Assembly (NCBI GenBank): GCA_963920765.1
Contig: OY987244.1
Location: 26,826,358 to 26,890,357, forward strand
Length of the DNA: 64,000 nucleotides
Reading direction: 5' to 3'
DNA from: Ulota crispa
Lineage: Eukaryota > Streptophyta > Bryopsida > Orthotrichales > Orthotrichaceae
Each line of letters begins with the position of its first letter. Positions within the stretch are counted from its first letter, which is position 1. Positions 61,346-64,000 of the stretch are shown piece after piece. The position numbers were made by a program, and so were the translations under genes. The notes under the pieces are model-generated. The model ran no database searches. It was not told where the DNA came from and was given only the letters and a program-made list of their open reading frames with translations.

Positions 61346-61630
61346 GTGGGGATGGCAGAGGGGCAAAGCAAAGCCTGGACTGCCCTGAAGATGCCAGGGC
61401 AGGCGGGGCGGGGGAGGGGGCCTGGGGGGGCAGGGGAATATTAATAATAACGCCCATCATGAGGCTGCCCTGCCCCGGGGGGGGGGGGGGGGATGGCAGA
61501 CGGAACTCCGAGACAAATGACAAAATAGAAACAGAACCAGTCGGGACAGAGATACTTGCGCAGGTTTAGGGTAGGTGGACTGCACTCAGGCCGGGCCGGG
61601 TCCGGTCGGATCGGGTCGGGTCGGGTTGCA
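61346..61630. repeat. G-rich low-complexity block with GGTCGGGT-type repeats
   Basis: Contains GGCGGGGCGGGGGAGGGGG, a run of about 15 G near 61477-61491, then GGGCCGGGTCCGGTCGG and three GGGTC units at about 61604-61625. Several G-runs of three or more lie on the + strand. Confidence 0.75.
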
Positions 61631-61672
61631 GCGGCGATCGATTCCACGGGTGGGCTGGTTGCGGAGGTAAGG

Positions 61673-61979
61673 TACACTGAATATTGCATTTAGGTTGCCT
61701 TGACAATTAGGTTGCCTTACATTGGTAAGTTATCTCATGACTCATCATTTGACCACTTGGAGATGCATGTAATTCTCTAAATACTTGGATTTCACATGGT
61801 TTATGACTTAGAAGCAGCTAGTTTGTTTTTTTGTAACTTCATTGTTTCTGACATGCCCTTCAAAAACTATTTATAGTAATAATTTTTGGTAAAAATTACT
61901 GCAGCAGCAGTAAATATTTATATAGTGTGAAATGTCAAGAAATTAGTGTGGAGCAACCTAAACCCAATATTCAATGTAG
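61673..61979. mobile_element. E-family TIR element (E7)
   Basis: Left end TACACTGAATATTGCATTTA, right end AACCCAATATTCAATGTAG. A short segment of the left end (TTAGGTTGCCTT) is duplicated. Confidence 0.78.
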
Positions 61980-62619
61980 AAGTACCTAAAAGTGACACTT
62001 AGTTTAGATGTGGTAATTTGGAGGGTCTTTTGAGAATCTAATGGCATGGGCTTGTTAGGATTTGAGTATAGATGCAAGCAAATTTGTTTTTGGAATTTTT
62101 TGAGATCTTATGAATAAATTACAAATTGTTGAAAGTAACTCCCTAGATTGACCTATTGTGAACACTAGACCCCTGAAAAAGCGACAACAAAAAGACCATG
62201 TCACATCCAATCATAAACCGTCACCTACACAATTTTTGTTCCCTTATGTTAACTTGTATGTCTTGTTTGGATGCATGATGCCGGGCCACAGAGGCCCAAA
62301 ATTGCAATTTGAAATGGATAAAGAGTAACTTGTATTTTCGGAAAACTGGGAGTCAATCACTTTTCTGAGTTTTCATCTACTATTCACCTAAATATAACCT
62401 TTCCACTATTCTAGGGCAAGAGATTTGAGACTCTGGTCTGTGAACTCTCAAAACAAGCAATTTTGAACAAACTAGAAAAGTGGACCCTAGAAAGTCAAAG
62501 AATCTACTTTTACGCATACCAATAACTCCACCACCTAGTTTTTACAAGCTACCGGTTTGAACTTTTGGTTCTCACTTGTGTGGCCCGGCCTTGAGTGTCT
62601 TGTCTGGGTGCATGAGCTC
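61980..62619. other. Unique stretch, nothing recognised
   Basis: No gene and no clear repeat ends. Confidence 0.4.
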
Positions 62620-62865
62620 TTAACCCCTAAAGGATGTTGCCTACCAAAAGTGTTGTATGTATTTCTATGAAGACCATTTAGTACTTGAAGAAATGACTTT
62701 ATGACAAATGCCAAAAATTCCCCAAAAAATCTGAGTTGATCAACAATATGTTTATGACTTGGCTTGAAATCTACAACTCCAATAGATTCATGTGCTACCC
62801 AAATGCCCCATATATATACAATATGGGAGTTTGTATACAAAACAACAACATCCTTTAGGGGTTTT
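62620..62865. mobile_element. Short D-type element (D15)
   Basis: Starts TTAACCCCTAAAGGATGTTG and ends CAACATCCTTTAGGGGTTTT; the right TTAA has decayed to TTTT. TIR of about 20 bp. Confidence 0.7.
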
Positions 62866-62929
62866 TTTAGATTTATTTATAAATATCACTAAACGGCCAA
62901 TGTTACTTTTAGGTTCTTCTACCTTATGA

Positions 62930-64000
62930 CCACCTACCGGGTCTTCCCTTCACTCTTCCTCTCCGATCCGGATCCCCCAACCCGGCCCTAGTGTGTTTTT
63001 ATCTACCTACCAGGCAAGCCCAGATTGATACCGACCGCCCTGGCGCAGAGACAGTCGACGACGGTGCACTGCCCACTGCCCTCTCTCTCTCTCTCCTCTC
63101 TCTTCTCTCTCTTCTCTCTCTCGCTAGCTCGCTCTGCCTTTGCCAGAGGAGTTGCTGCTACTGCTACTGCTACTCCAGCGCTTAGCCTTGTGCGGGCGTC
63201 GTCATTGCTCGTCGTCGTCGTCTAACAGCAACAACAGTCTCTGCTGCACTTGGTTGTGATTCCTGCCCGCTCGCTCGCTCGATCACCGCCCCCGTTGGAC
63301 AATTGTAGGATTCGTTCGTACGTGGGAATTGCCCAGGTGCGTTGGCAGGCAGCCATTTCGAGCTCGTCAGAAGAGCGATTGGCTCAAGCAGGGGACGAGG
63401 AGGAAGGGAATACTTTCTCTTCGTGTGTGTGATACGGTCGGTTGGTATTTTGCGAAGGAAGATTTGGTGGCGTCGTTGCGGGTGTCGGAGTGCCGGGAGA
63501 TCCCCTGCCCGGGGCTGATTTTGGCTGGTGGTTGCTGATTTTGGGAGCCTCTCCTTCTTCTTATTATTATTTTTATTATTTTTATTATTTTCGCTGTAGG
63601 GGTAGGGGATCAGGAGCGTGATTTGGGGCGCAGGGAACAGGGGAGAGAGGGAGGGAGGCTAGATTTCGGGAGTCGGGCGAAGGATTGAATCGGGCGGGTT
63701 GCCAGGAGAGCTTACGATGTACGTTAACTTAGTGAGTGTGAGCAGAAGCGAGAGCTTGACTGAGACGGGCGAGGGGGTTTGGTTTGGTGATGTCGTGATT
63801 TGGTTGCACCGGTTTTAAGGAGCAGAAGATTTGCACGCTGACCAACGCTAAGCTAGAAATTTCTCCCGGTCATAATGGCCCAGCCCCATTGTGGCTGATT
63901 TTAGGAATAGGATGATGATGCGTGGCTGAGAAGCGCGGGTTGGGTGAAGAAGAAGAAGAAGAAGTCGGCGTGACCCGTGGTGTGCATAATGTTGATGCAC
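62930..64000 (+). promoter_or_regulatory. Probable 5' region (promoter and 5' UTR) of a gene running off the right edge
   Basis: Composition changes sharply from AT-rich repeats to GC-rich unique sequence. It holds a long CT-rich tract (about 63079-63127), CTG/TCG trinucleotide runs, several short upstream ATGs and a GAAGAA run near 63948. No frame here matches a protein family I know, so the coding start is probably further right. Orientation is inferred from the CT-rich tract, typical of plant 5' UTRs, and could be wrong. Confidence 0.45.
63079..63127 (+). repeat. CT-rich microsatellite
   Basis: CTCTCT and TTCTCT units of a kind common in plant 5' untranslated regions, within the GC-rich right end. 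Confidence 0.8.

Noticed and set aside
61293..61689. Pro-rich minus-strand frames
   Set aside because: Produced by the G-rich low-complexity block.
50204..61979. Calling E a CACTA (CMC) element because its ends read CACTA
   Set aside because: A consistent 3-bp duplication was not found; TA flanks fit better, and there is no transposase to decide.
63025..63225. Leu/Ser-rich frame over the CT tract
   Set aside because: Encoded by a microsatellite; better explained as a 5' leader.
1..64000. LTR or LINE retrotransposons, tRNA or rRNA genes, CRISPR arrays, organelle DNA inserts
   Set aside because: None recognised: no polymerase or integrase frames, no long direct terminal repeats, no cloverleaf or spacer pattern noted by eye.

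Overview
This window looks like gene-poor nuclear DNA from a land plant, most likely a moss. The main evidence is one spliced nuclear gene with a chloroplast transit peptide, encoding a light-harvesting chlorophyll a/b protein of the LHCB9 type. That subfamily is known from mosses such as Physcomitrium patens. The rest is AT-rich, has no long open frames, and is full of short terminal-inverted-repeat (TIR) elements. I cannot name the species.

Layout. 0-6.5 kb: old repeats, a C-rich minisatellite (1.57-2.06 kb) and a GC-richer unique block at 5.2-5.6 kb. 6.8-11.3 kb: LHCB9-like gene on the + strand, four coding exons (7660-7896, 8962-9300, 9991-10191, 10823-11074; 342 codons plus stop), with a TIR element in its upstream region, TIR elements inside introns 2 and 3, and two more downstream. 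11.6-62.6 kb: no gene I can support, a patchwork of at least nine families of short non-autonomous DNA elements, many with recognisable ends and target duplications. 62.9-64.0 kb: GC-rich, CT-rich sequence resembling the 5' region of a gene that starts beyond the right edge.

Repeat families, named here for convenience. A: about 250 bp, TIR starting AACACCATATT, 4-bp target duplication. B: about 300 bp, TIR starting GGGAAAATTTC, decayed 9-bp duplication. C: ends resembling GCTATTTTGTGAG. D: 0.1-0.94 kb, bounded by TTAA with CCCCTAAA or CCCTTAA ends, piggyBac-like. E: about 290 bp, CACTAAATATTGCATTTAGG ends. G: AGGTAG ends between TA dinucleotides. H: a pair of dispersed copies without clear TIRs. 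I and J: GAGCATCTCC or GGGCATTC ends between TTA or TAA, PIF/Harbinger-like. K: GGGAATTGCTAAAGC ends between TA. Nesting gives a partial history: A inserted into B, C and the edge of a D copy; D inserted into E.

No transposase, reverse transcriptase, tRNA, rRNA or CRISPR array was recognised. All calls come from reading the sequence by eye; small shifts in repeat borders are possible.
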